Below are positions 43,838 to 52,770 of a DNA stretch of 64,000 bases, in pieces; within the stretch, counting starts at the first letter, position 1; each line of letters starts with the position of its first letter. The position numbers and the translations under genes were made by a program. This stretch comes from Mesostigma viride (lineage: Eukaryota > Streptophyta > Mesostigmatophyceae > Mesostigmatales > Mesostigmataceae). The stretch is from the NCBI GenBank assembly GCA_009746045.1, contig RPFO01000692.1, forward strand, positions 425,004-489,003, written 5' to 3'. The notes beneath the pieces were generated by a model. It had not been told where the DNA came from and made no database searches. It saw only the letters and a list, made by a program, of their open reading frames with translations.

Positions 43838-45795
43838 GGAGCTCATAACTTTCACGTTTGGGCACCAAATTCGGCCGTGAATATCACTATCGCTTCGTCT
43901 TTCTAAGACGCACACGCTGATATATTTTTCCGAAACTAAAACGCAATATTATGACGAGCAAACAGCGGCTCGACTACGCAACGCAGCCTGGCGGCTGCGA
44001 TGAGCCAAGAAAACTCGCCTGCAGCTCCGGCTGCAATTCCGCCCGGCCTTCCAGGCAGCGGTGCCACTAGTCAAGCATGAGTAGTGCACTCGGCTCCTGC
44101 GGCCTCGCCCTCAGCATCGCCTGATCCCAAACGCAGCCGCCCAGCAACGCGCTGGACAGAACCGCGTTTCCTGCCGGAACCATTCAAAGTCGACGATCAC
44201 GAATGGCTCAAGCTGTCCCCAAGCGATGCCCTGCATTGCATGCATCTTCTACGGGGACTACGCCTCGCTTTACGACCTGTGCCTCCATCTCCACAGCATC
44301 GACCGTCTCATCTACCCAGACGGCTAATGGTGCCCCCTCGCCTATGTGACGGAGGACCCCCAAACCCGCCCCCGCCTTCAGCAGTCTCATCCGAGGTCTG
44401 CATGCTCCCTTCTCATGCGCTCTGATGGCGAGATCTGGGCTCTATCCATCTCCGCATCGGCATACTCCGTTCCAGCCATCCTTACGGAAGCCTTCCAGCA
44501 GCACGTGACCCCCCTTGCAATAAGCTGCCGATGTGGCAGCAATTGGAGGCACGCTGGCTACTGAGCTCCCTCACCTTTTTCAATTACCGTCGCCTCCACC
44601 TCCACTGCCATTTCCGCCTCCACTGCCGACATCAAGGCCCAGCTCCTCGACATCGACAAGCGCCTCCACGCCACCGCCCTCGCCCTTGAGTGTCTGCACG
44701 ACACCACAGGCCTCACCGCCCAGGCGGTGAACTGAAGGACATCGCTGCCCAGCCGCCAATGATCTGCTGGCCCGGCAAGCGATGCTCCCTCCACCCAGAC
44801 CTGGGCGGACTTGCTTAAGCACCACATCACCTCCACCACCTCCACCATCGCGGCACAGCTCAAGCAACAAGCACTCGACCTTCGTGAGGAGGCCGAGCTC
44901 GACAAGCGCAGCCACAATGTCATCGTTCTAGCACTTTGCCCAGCCGGCAGACGAGACCTCGACGACTCTTCTCACGGCATTAAAGCACGGCATTTAAGCA
45001 CGACATTCTTCCCCCCATGCAACTCACTGGTGAGCTGCGGATGTCGGCTGTCCGCCTCGATCCCCGCACGCGGGGTAAGGCTGGCCCGGCACCCGTGCTC
45101 CTCACCTTTAAGTACATGGCGGACAAGCTGTCGTTCCTTAAATGCCGCAAGAAGCTCTCGCGGACTCACTACACGCTGGACGACGACTTGACCCTGGCCA
45201 AGCAACAACAGCGACGCGAGCTATGGCCGACCTACCTTCAGCTCCAGCAGAGCGCAGGGGGAAAACCGGTATACTGGAGGGGGGGGCGGCTGATCCACGT
45301 TGACCACAAGCCCTGGCAGGCACCTCCTCACTGCCACCCCAGCAACCTCAGCCCTAGGGAATATATAACAGTATAGTGTAGATTAGTCAGGCTTAGCCTA
45401 TAGTGATGTGGCCTACGCGCATGTGCGCCAATAATGGCCCCCATGGATGACGCCTTCAGCATTTAGCCAAGCCATGCCTATAATGGGACCCCCATGGATG
45501 TTGCATTAAGCATGACGCTCTGCCTATGCAGAGAGTCACGGCTCTCTGTTGAGAAGCCATGCCCTAGCGCTTGTATAGCCATGCATGATCTTCCACCCCA
45601 TGACAGGCCGTAATTGAGCTCTGAGACATCACGGTGGTGCCGGTGCCCTTGGTGCACCTAGAGCAAGTATCGTTTACATTCCCACCCTTGCAGGAAGTAG
45701 CCGAGAATTAATGTGTTAAAAGCCATATGCCCCTTCTCTGGGATATGTGCTACATATACTCCCAACGGAGTTATGTTCCTAATTAATTAATTGCT
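43838..45795 (+). mobile_element. Half-LINE copy B (ORF1-only), degenerate
   Basis: The 5' leader (GGAGCTCATAACTTTCACG, then TCTAAGACGCACACGCTGAT) matches copies A and C. A broken ORF1 (43951-45375) is followed directly by a 3'-UTR that matches copy A across its interruptions, then the terminal hairpin ACTCC-CAAC-GGAGT at about 45760-45775 and an AATT tail. Uninterrupted, it shows the native order of the family: leader, ORF1, 3'-UTR, hairpin, tail, with no ORF2. Confidence 0.8.
43951..45375 (+). pseudogene. LINE ORF1 protein, copy B, multiple frameshifts
   Basis: ATG at 43951 in the same context as copy A (ACGCAATATTATGACGAGC). The frame breaks repeatedly, and pieces in different frames read EPRFLPEPFKVDDHEWLKLS, then helical segments, then GELRMSAVRL, GKAGPAPVLLTFKYMADKLS, YTLDDDLTLAKQQQRRELWP and KPVYWRGGRLIHVDHKPWQ. 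The order is the same as in intact copy C. Where copy A has its extra base near 14170, this copy keeps the frame, so the two decayed independently. Confidence 0.8.
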
Positions 45796-46270
45796 CGCAC
45801 CAGGCAGGTAGACACCGCCCTAGTTGGTCTGGCCGGCCCCCAGTGGCTTGGCCAGCCGGCCAGGGCGGAATATCCTGACCTGGCCTGGCCCCGCCAAGGA
45901 CACTCCCAGAAAGGTTGGTATACCTGCCATTGAACTATACACAGCAGCTTCTGGCCGGCCGACCTCATGGTCCCAGCCAAGAACACCGCATTTCCTCCCT
46001 CGCTCTTGCTTGGACTGCTATGCAGAACAAGAAGAGGTGGCAGACCATTGTCCAGGCCCACACGCCAGCCCCTGTAGGCAAGCCCCCCCCCCCCCCAGGA
46101 GGAAGGGGCGCTTTCAGTGCTGAGTAGAGTTGTTAGGATTTTCTAGACTAGCTTAGAGTTAGCTTAGTTAAGTTTTCGCGACTTCGCTCACCCCCATCCA
46201 TCACTCAAGGGAATACGTGCTACATGATCTCCCAACGGAGTCATGTTATAATTTAATTTTTTTAATAATA
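45796..46270 (+). mobile_element. Short 5'-truncated LINE 3' end
   Basis: It starts immediately after the AATT tail of half-LINE B with LARTRQVDT and runs through ORF2 C-terminal remnants (TWPGPAKDTPRKVG, TAMQNKKRWQTIVQAHTPAP) to the shared 3'-UTR. A perfect ten-pair hairpin ACATGA.CTCC-CAAC-GGAG-TCATGT lies at 46222-46246, followed by TTATAATTTAATTTT. ORF2 is not functional. Confidence 0.75.
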
Positions 46271-46464
46271 AGAGGCATGCCTCTATCAAGATATATTATT
46301 GGAGACGAGTTTCAATTGGCGTAAATGTGTAGTATTGTACGACACCATGTCAAGGTGACGGAAAGTACTGAAGTCGTGGATTAATTAATTAATTAATAGA
46401 CACGTGACTGCGTCACGTGAGCATAAGTCCTCAGTGGGAGGGGAACATGGGATGGAATGGATGG

Positions 46465-46608
46465 TATAAGCTATCTAGGTCCTAGTTACAGGGGTGTGGG
46501 CACCGCGGCCCGAATCGCTATGAATGCCATACTTGGTCACACGCGGAGCCCCCACAGGCTTGGGGGTGGTCTCCTTCATCACTACTTGCCATCTATCCTT
46601 GCGCACCA
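46465..46608 (-). pseudogene. C-terminal end of a minus-strand LINE ORF2, separated by half-LINE C
   Basis: The minus strand reads DRWQVVMKETTPKPVGAPRV and onward. It is the missing end of the ORF2 fragment at 48549-49065. With half-LINE C and one duplicated target removed, the two join in frame and match the other ORF2 C termini (WAQVIEDNEPPPVGK at 15.9 kb). Confidence 0.75.
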
Positions 46609-46743
46609 GTTCAGATCTTTTGCGTCTGAGCCCCAAATTCGGTCAGACCACTTGCATTCGATGCGCCTTTCTAAGACGCACTTGCCAGTATAAACGGTTA
46701 CGGCTGCCACGCAGTATAGACAAAGTTACGCACGTGACCAGCT

Positions 46744-48132
46744 ATGACGACTACCAAAGCAAAACGAGGGCTGGAAAAGGAGCTGGCACAGCTTCCCAGC
46801 GCCCAGCCCAACCCTCTCGCCCTCGCCATTGTTCCGCCGCCAGGCTTACCCGCCAACCAGCCGTCTGGGCCTGCCAACCCACCGCCAGCAGCCCCATCTC
46901 CCAGCGCCTCGCCTGAGCCCAAGAAACCCTGCCACGCTCGCAAATGGCGCCAGTTCCTCCCCGGCGACCGAGGATTCTCCCTCACCGGGTGGCAAGAATT
47001 GTCGCCGCAGGAATGCATTGAGGTTCTCCAGTTCCTCGAACAGGAGCGGAAGCTCTTCGTGAAGGGGGCTATTGACTACGATGGAGACATGTCCTGGCTC
47101 TATGCTATGAACGAAGCACAACAACGCCTGGCTATCTTGACCAGCCATTTCCAGCTCCGCCTCATCGACATCACCCGCACGCTCTGCACCCCAGCCCCCG
47201 CACAGCCGGCAGCCCCCTCGGCTTCCTCCCTCTGCAAGGATGACATCCGCGCAGTGCTGGAGGAGCACGTGACCTGGCCGCTGGCCGAGCAGCTGACATC
47301 GCTGAACACCACGCTCAACACGGTCGAGGCCCGGGTCTCCAACGTGGAAACCAAGGTCGTCCACAAGCTCCAGCCCCAGTTCACGACGCTGCACACCGCG
47401 GCACAAGCTTCGGAAACGCATGCGGCACTTGTCTCTCGCCTTAACCAGGTGGAGGGCAAGTGTGGCGTGCTCCTGAAGAAGCTTGAGGCCATCACCGCCC
47501 ACACCGAGGCCCTGGCCACACAGGTCCCCAAGATAGCGGAGCAGACGGCCACCATTGCATCCCAGCCACCCCGGCAGGATGCTGGCGACCTCCCGCCGCT
47601 CTCCTACGCGGACCTGCTGCGGTCAGCGACCGCCTCCACCACCGACGCCATCGCCACAAAGCTCCAGGAGCTGGAGGACCACCGCCAGGCCCAGCAACGG
47701 GAGGTCACCGATCGCGCTCGCCGCGAGTGCCGAGTGGTGCTACGTCGCTTCCCCCAGAAGCCAGGTGAGACGTCAACCTCTCTTGCTGACGAGCTCAAGA
47801 ACCAGCTTCTTACCCTCATGGGCCTGGTAGGTGAGGTAGAACTGCGTGGGTGCCACCGCCTTCCCCACTCACGGGACAAGGCGGCTCCCCCACCAGTCCT
47901 ACTCACCTTCTCCTCCCCTGAGGATAAGCAGCGGTTCCTCTCTCGTCGCAAGCGGTTGCACGACCTCACCTGGACGCTGGATGACGACCTCACCCCCGCT
48001 CAGCAACAGCAGCGACGCGACCTGTGGCCGGAATACCTCCGCCATAAGCAGGACCCCCAGAAGCCCAAGGTGTACTGGAGGGGCGGGGACCTGATGATCA
48101 ACCACAAGATGTGGACGCCCCCAGCGGGCTAG
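46744..48132 (+). CDS. LINE ORF1 protein (L1 ORF1p-like), intact
   Basis: A 462-residue protein with the three-part L1 ORF1p layout. The disordered Pro-rich N terminus covers about residues 1-60. A coiled-coil region follows at about 175-280 (LNTTLNTVEARVSNVETKVV, then LVSRLNQVEGKCGVLLKKLE). An RRM-like part spans about 320-400 (ECRVVLRRFPQKPGETSTSL, APPPVLLTFSSPEDKQRFLS), and the C-terminal domain ends at residue 462 (WTLDDDLTPAQQQQRRDLWP, KVYWRGGDLMINHKMW). Proteins of this type are nucleic-acid chaperones that coat element RNA as trimers. The ATG at 46744 is the first in frame after the leader and the ORF is unbroken, unlike copies A and B. Whether it acts only on its own RNA or also on ORF2-bearing LINE RNA is unknown. 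Assignment to the L1 ORF1p class rests on layout and the DLTP.QQ.RR motif. Confidence 0.8.
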   Translation: MTTTKAKRGLEKELAQLPSAQPNPLALAIVPPPGLPANQPSGPANPPPAAPSPSASPEPKKPCHARKWRQFLPGDRGFSLTGWQELSPQECIEVLQFLEQERKLFVKGAIDYDGDMSWLYAMNEAQQRLAILTSHFQLRLIDITRTLCTPAPAQPAAPSASSLCKDDIRAVLEEHVTWPLAEQLTSLNTTLNTVEARVSNVETKVVHKLQPQFTTLHTAAQASETHAALVSRLNQVEGKCGVLLKKLEAITAHTEALATQVPKIAEQTATIASQPPRQDAGDLPPLSYADLLRSATASTTDAIATKLQELEDHRQAQQREVTDRARRECRVVLRRFPQKPGETSTSLADELKNQLLTLMGLVGEVELRGCHRLPHSRDKAAPPPVLLTFSSPEDKQRFLSRRKRLHDLTWTLDDDLTPAQQQQRRDLWPEYLRHKQDPQKPKVYWRGGDLMINHKMWTPPAG

Positions 48133-48485
48133 AATAGCAATAGCCCTAGCTTGTAACCATTGGCGTCACTGCCGCTAAGGCAGCCATGCCTAGAATGTTG
48201 CCTAGCTGTGCCAACACACCTAGTCACGTGCCGCCAACGCACGGTACACAACCAGCCATAGCCTAGTCCTAGTACAGCCATGCTACGCCCTGGCTATGTT
48301 CAGATTACTTGCCCACGCTCCTTGCTATGATATGCTCACATGGGTCTTATTGCACCCACAGTTTGCCGGATCGTTAGCCTGTCCTTTTAGCTAGCCGCGC
48401 CCGATTGCAGCTGTGGCATGCCTTTGGCATGAAGGAGACTGGGGGTCTCTGCCCTTTCTCCTGTAGTGCACACACAGGGATTAAA

Positions 48486-48523
48486 AGCACTTCGGTGCTC
48501 CGTGACTCCCCAACGGGAGCACG
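48486..48523 (+). promoter_or_regulatory. 3'-terminal double hairpin of half-LINE C
   Basis: AGCAC-TTCG-GTGCT (48486-48499), a C(UUCG)G tetraloop hairpin, is followed at once by a nine-pair stem with one bulged A and a CAAC loop (48501-48523), then the AATT tail. The position just before the tail suggests recognition by the reverse transcriptase during target-primed reverse transcription. Confidence 0.7.
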
Positions 48524-48548
48524 AGTTTAATTAATTAATTAATTAATT

Positions 48549-49065
48549 GCGCACCATCTGCCTCCATATTACAGACAAACCAGGAGGCTGCCCGGGGGTG
48601 AGCCCGTCACGTCTAGTGCAGCACATGTCCATGCCGAGTCGATCACGAAAAGTCCACGGGTGGCGGCCCTGCCGCGCGCGGCCGGGGGCACGCCAGGTGA
48701 GGACATATCGCCCAGGCTGGGCGGGCTTGGTGCCAGCTAGTCTATCTGATGTATCTACCTGATCTGTGCGGGCCAGGTGCCCGGCTAGGCCCAGGCGCCT
48801 GTGCCTAATAATGTGGGAAACATAGGGCAAATCAGCGTACAAATCCTCATTACTAATGTGCAAACCAAGGGGGATGTTAAGGGCCTGGCGCAGCATCTTG
48901 GTGACGGCGCCGTCGAGTCGTTGCTCCAGCTCCTGCGTCAGTGTCCACGTCTCGGCGCCGTAGGTCAGGATCGTCAGAATGACGACCTTGAAGAGGTCAC
49001 GCTTGACGATCCGGGGTAGGGCGGGGTTGCTCCACCAGCGGCGGTGGTCAGTCGTGGATGTGTCA
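48549..49065 (-). pseudogene. Minus-strand LINE ORF2 connection/C-terminal domain, split
   Basis: The minus strand reads RDLFKVVILTILTYGAETWT, KMLRQALNIPLGLHISNEDL, RHRRLGLAGHLARTDQVDT and LSVIWRQMVR, then stops at the half-LINE C insertion; the remainder lies at 46465-46608. It is diverged from the plus-strand ORF2 copies and so represents a second ORF2 subfamily, closer to the fragment at 15.9 kb. The reverse transcriptase part is absent upstream. Confidence 0.75.
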
Positions 49066-49394
49066 GAGAAAAGGGCGACGCGGCACGACGCGACTCATTG
49101 GTAGTACTGTACGACGGTGTTGGACGGAATTTACGGTCAGCGATGCATCTCACGTTGGACTTGAGCGTGGAGAAGAGCCGTTGCGTTGCGCTGTGCTGTG
49201 GCGAACTTATTCTCCGCCGTCGGATTGCACCGTCGATGACCGTCGATGAGCGTCGCTAACCCAACGCAAGCCACATGTGTACGAAAAGAAGTAGAATAGG
49301 GCGCGGCGGCGTGAGGCAACAAATTTGGCAAGTTGCAGGACTTGAAGCCCGGAGACACCGCGTCAAGCAGTCGGCAGGTAGTCCGTACTTAGCA
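49066..49394. other. No recognisable feature
   Basis: Flank between the minus-strand LINE and the duplicated block. No gene recognised. Confidence 0.4.
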
Positions 49395-50505
49395 CAGTGA
49401 AAAATGGGTTTTGGACTCAAAAACTCAGAAACTCGCGGAAAGGCCTCAAGCCTCCCGCTCAAAAGGGTTCGCGGAAACTATACAGGTGCGCGGGTTTGCG
49501 ACGCGGCGCACAGGGAGCTGTGCGCGGGTTTGCGACGCGGCGCTCAGGGTAAGACGTTTCTAGAATGTACGCGGGAACGGTTACAAGCTCCGACGCGTCG
49601 TTTAAGGAACCTAGGCGACTATTTGGCGCCGCGTCGGTCGTGACGTTGTTTACTCCGTTGGATCTGCATCTACGGCGTTCATGGGTTGTTTCGAAACCCG
49701 GTCGATGAGATTTAATAACGGAGAAGTCGGGTATATAATTGATCCTTTTTTGACAAATCCGTGAAAATGTAAAAGTCGAAATGAATGAACGGCTTGACAT
49801 ATTGTGGTCCTAACTACAAGTAAACTACAAGTTAATGCCAATCGAAACAAGCCTCCAAATATATATCTTGATAGAGGCATGCCTCTTATTGAATTTCAAG
49901 GTACCTCTTAATTAATCTTGGGTACAGCGCAAGACTCGAGCCAATACAGTCAGAATGGGGTTGGCCCACTACGGCACCGCGAGTTTCCGAGTTTCGAGTT
50001 TGGCCTCGAGCCAATACAGTAGAAAATGTGCAAGTAGCACGGTGAAAAATGGGTTTTGGACTCAAAAACTCAAAAACTCGCGGAAAGGCCTGAGCCCGGG
50101 TTCGCGGAAACTGTGCGCGGGGTTGCGACGCGGCACACAGGGAGCTGTGCGCGGGTTTGCGACGCGGCGCTCAGGGTAGGACGTTTCTAGAATGTACGCG
50201 GAAACGGTTACAAGCTCGGACGCGTCGTTTGACAGCTGGATGGGCGTTCGACATGCGCGGGTTTGAAACCTAGACGACTATTTGGCGCCGCGTCGGTCGT
50301 GACGTGGATAACTCCGTTGGATCTGCATCTACAGCGTTCGTGGGTTGTTTCGAACCCCGGTCGATGAGTTTTAACGGAGAAGTCGGGTATATAAGTGATC
50401 CTTTTTTGACAAATCCGTGAAAAGGTAAAAGTCGAAATGGCTTGACATGTTGTCGTCCTAATTACAAGTAAACTACAAGTTAACGCCAATCGAAACAAGC
50501 CTCCT
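49395..50505. repeat. Direct duplication of an about 460-bp block (49395-49856 and 50036-50505)
   Basis: Both copies run from GCACRGTGAAAAATGGGTTT through repeated GCGCGGGTTTGCGACGCGG motifs, a TATATAA-like box (GGTATATAATTGATCC / GGTATATAAGTGATCC) and end at CCAATCGAAACAAGCCTCC. They differ by small indels and substitutions. The function is unknown; a TATA-like box near one end and promoter-like GC repeats would fit an LTR- or SINE-type repeat, but I find no matching ends. The 180-bp spacer is also partly repetitive. Confidence 0.75.
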
Positions 50506-50880
50506 CCTCTTGGGGGGAGGGGGCTTGCCCACAGGGTCTGGCGTGTGAGCCTTGACAATCTTCTGCCACCGCGTCTTGTCCTGCATGGCAGTCCAAAGAC
50601 GGGAGAGAGAGTGGATGCGGTGTTCAAACTGGGCTGGGACCACTAGGTCGTCTAGCAACATCTGGATGTAGTTCGTGACAGGTTTCCCTACCCTTTTGGG
50701 AATGCCCTTGGGGCCAGGCCAGGTCAGAATGTGTCGCCCTGGCTGGCCAAGCCGCTGGGGGCCTGCCAGACCAAGGGCGGTGTCGACCTGGCTGGTGCGA
50801 GCAAGGTGTCCTACAAATGCTATCCTTCGTACGCTGCCTAATCTCGTCCGACGAAATACGAGGCATACCATGATACAAAG
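50506..50880 (-). mobile_element. LINE ORF2 3' fragment, minus strand
   Basis: The minus strand starts near 50880 with ESLYHGMPRIS and proceeds through GRHILTWPGPKGIPKRVGKP, NYIQMLLDDLVVPAQFEHRI, LWTAMQDKTRWQKIVKAHTP to PVGKPPPPKRRR. It abuts, head to head, the plus-strand LINE at 50881. Since both contain the same ORF2 segment, this is two copies in opposite orientation rather than one element with an inverted 5' end. Confidence 0.75.
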
Positions 50881-52250
50881 ACTCTGTCCCCATACCTGTT
50901 TATTATTGTCGTGGATCACGTCATGCGCCGGGCACGTGCGCGCTTTACTCATCTTAAGGGGTTTGAGCCAGGCTTGGACATCCTTAACGAGCGTGGGCAC
51001 GGCGGGGTTAGCACGGGTTACCGCCTGGCTGACCTGATTTATGCGGACGACACCACCCTCATCAAGCGCCCCGAGCACATTCAGACCTGGACTGTCTGGG
51101 CCTGGAGGCGAGGGCGGTGGGGTTGGAGACTAGTGTCAAAACTGAGGCGATGGTGATTGGGGCCTCCAGTCGCCCACCGCTGCCACGCCTGCTCGACGGG
51201 ACGGAGGTCCCGTTCCGCGATCGCTTCAAACTGTTGGGGAGCATGCTCCCTGACACCGCCGACGATGTGGACGTCCGCATTGGCCTGACCGTGGGCTAGG
51301 CTTCGTTCGCTCAACACCTACTGGCGCTCCAAGGGCCTGGACGAGCACCGCAACAAGCGCATGCTCTTCAAGGTCCTCGTCCTAAACGGTGCTCACGTAT
51401 GGCGCCGAGGCGTGGACACTCACGGCAACACTGGCAGCTAAGAGCTAGACGGCACGGTAACCATGCAGGAATCATGCTCCGACAGGTCCTGAACGTAGGG
51501 TTTTCTCAGTGTAGGTCATTAGAGTCTTTGTATTGATCAGGGTATGCCTCGTACTTCGGACGAGATTAGGCAGCGTAGGATATGTAGCATTTGTAAGACA
51601 TCTTGCTCGCACCAGCCAGGTCGACATGCACCGCCCTTGGTCTGGCCGGTCCCCAGCGGCTCGGCCAACCAGGGCGACATATTTTGACCTGGCCTGGCCC
51701 CAAGAACATTCCTAAAAGGGTAGGGAAACATGCCATGAACTACACCTGAGACGTCCGTCCTATAGTCAGCAAAAATTGGTGCGAGAGGTCCCCAGTTCGA
51801 TTCCGGCCTGGATTCATTTGCAGATCGCGTTTTCCGCGGACCGGCACTAAACGCAAATGGTTTTCACCTTTGCGGCATGCCAAATCAGAATACACCCAGA
51901 AATCAGAATACACCCAGATGTTGCTGGCCGACCTAGTGGTCCCAGCCCAGTTTGAATACCGCATCCCCTCTCTCTCCCTTCTTTGGACTGCCATGCAGGA
52001 CAAGACGCGGTGGCAGAAGATTGTCAAGGCTCACACGCCAGCCCCTGTGGGCAAGCCGCCTCCCCCCAAGAGGAGGAGTCGTTTTGATGAGTAGCGTAGA
52101 TAGGCTTTTCTAGACTAGCTAGCTTGGAGTTAGGTTAGTTCGATTACGCGGCTTCAGGACTCCACTCCACCCATCCATCCTGGAATAATTGTGCTATACA
52201 TGATCTCCCAACGCCGGAGGCATGTTATAATTAATTTATTTTTTTAATCG
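50881..52250 (+). mobile_element. 5'-truncated LINE with ORF2 remnant, interrupted by a SINE-like insert
   Basis: It starts within the reverse transcriptase (the SPYLFIIVVDHVM region), keeps YADD (LADLIYADDTTLIKRPEHIQ), GLETSVKTEAMVIGASSRPP, the connection domain and the C terminus LLWTAMQDKTRWQKIVKAHT to about 52094. It ends with the 3'-UTR, hairpin (about 52198-52225) and a TTAATT-like tail. Frameshifts and short insertions break ORF2. A 168-bp insert lies at 51747-51914. Confidence 0.8.
51747..51914 (+). mobile_element. SINE-like insert with tRNA B box
   Basis: The insert interrupts LINE sequence that is continuous in the copy at 21.28 kb. TACACC occurs at 51741-51746 and at 51909-51914, a 6-bp target duplication. 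It contains GTTCGATTCC (51795-51804), a perfect RNA polymerase III B box, preceded by GCGAGAGGTCCCCA resembling a tRNA variable region and T arm. The A-box side (CCTATAGTCAGC) is degenerate. The 3' end is a tandem AATCAGAATACACCCAG, not poly(A). Confidence 0.55.
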
Positions 52251-52770
52251 TGGTTCTCTGAACATAGTTTCTTTATAGTGAGATGGAAGGGTAGCCGCTA
52301 TAGCTAGGTTATTGGGTTCACGTGACATACCTTTTGAGGCCGGTGCGGCCTGATCCGGATCATTCGTGGCCAAAGCTTTGGCCAGTTTTTCTTGGCCAGG
52401 TGGCAGGAGCTACGTTGAGATATAAACCTGCCACTGTCTAGGTTTCTTGGCTCATGGCGTAGTGATTAACTAGATCTAGATTCTTTCTCTCACGCAATAT
52501 GTGACCTAATAGCCCTGGCAGCCTTACGTAAGCTGCCGGCAATTAGAACGCCACATTGCATCATTTGTTCAGACGCAACATTTGCGTGGCGAAAAAATGC
52601 CGTCCGGGCCAAGGCCGCATGACACGCAAAAAAGGACAAAAACAAACCCACGTAGCTAAGGTCGGCCTCTTTTCTTTTCACGAGGGCGCCGGGCGACAGC
52701 AAGCCAGGGGAAACGAACCTCTGGTTTGACGAACCTGTACTGTCGGAGCCATTTTTGGCCCTGAGCAGCA

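Larger units (their letters stand above)
46609..48548 (+). mobile_element. Half-LINE copy C: complete ORF1-only retrotransposon with target duplication
   Basis: GCGCACCA (or TTGCGCACCA) lies at 46599-46608 directly before the element and at 48547-48556 directly after its tail, an 8-10 bp target-site duplication. The 1,940-bp element has a 135-bp leader, one intact ORF (46744-48132), a 3'-UTR of about 350 bp, two adjacent hairpins (48486-48523) and an (AATT)n tail. It interrupts the C terminus of an older minus-strand LINE ORF2, whose frame is restored by its removal. Having no ORF2, it must use reverse transcriptase and endonuclease in trans. Confidence 0.9.

Noticed and set aside
51780-51810. 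Functional tRNA gene
   Set aside because: A B box is present, but the A box is degenerate and acceptor and anticodon stems cannot be formed; a SINE remnant fits better.
50506-52250. LINE with inverted 5' end from twin priming
   Set aside because: Twin priming gives non-overlapping halves, but here the minus and plus parts both contain the same ORF2 C-terminal region, so they are separate copies.
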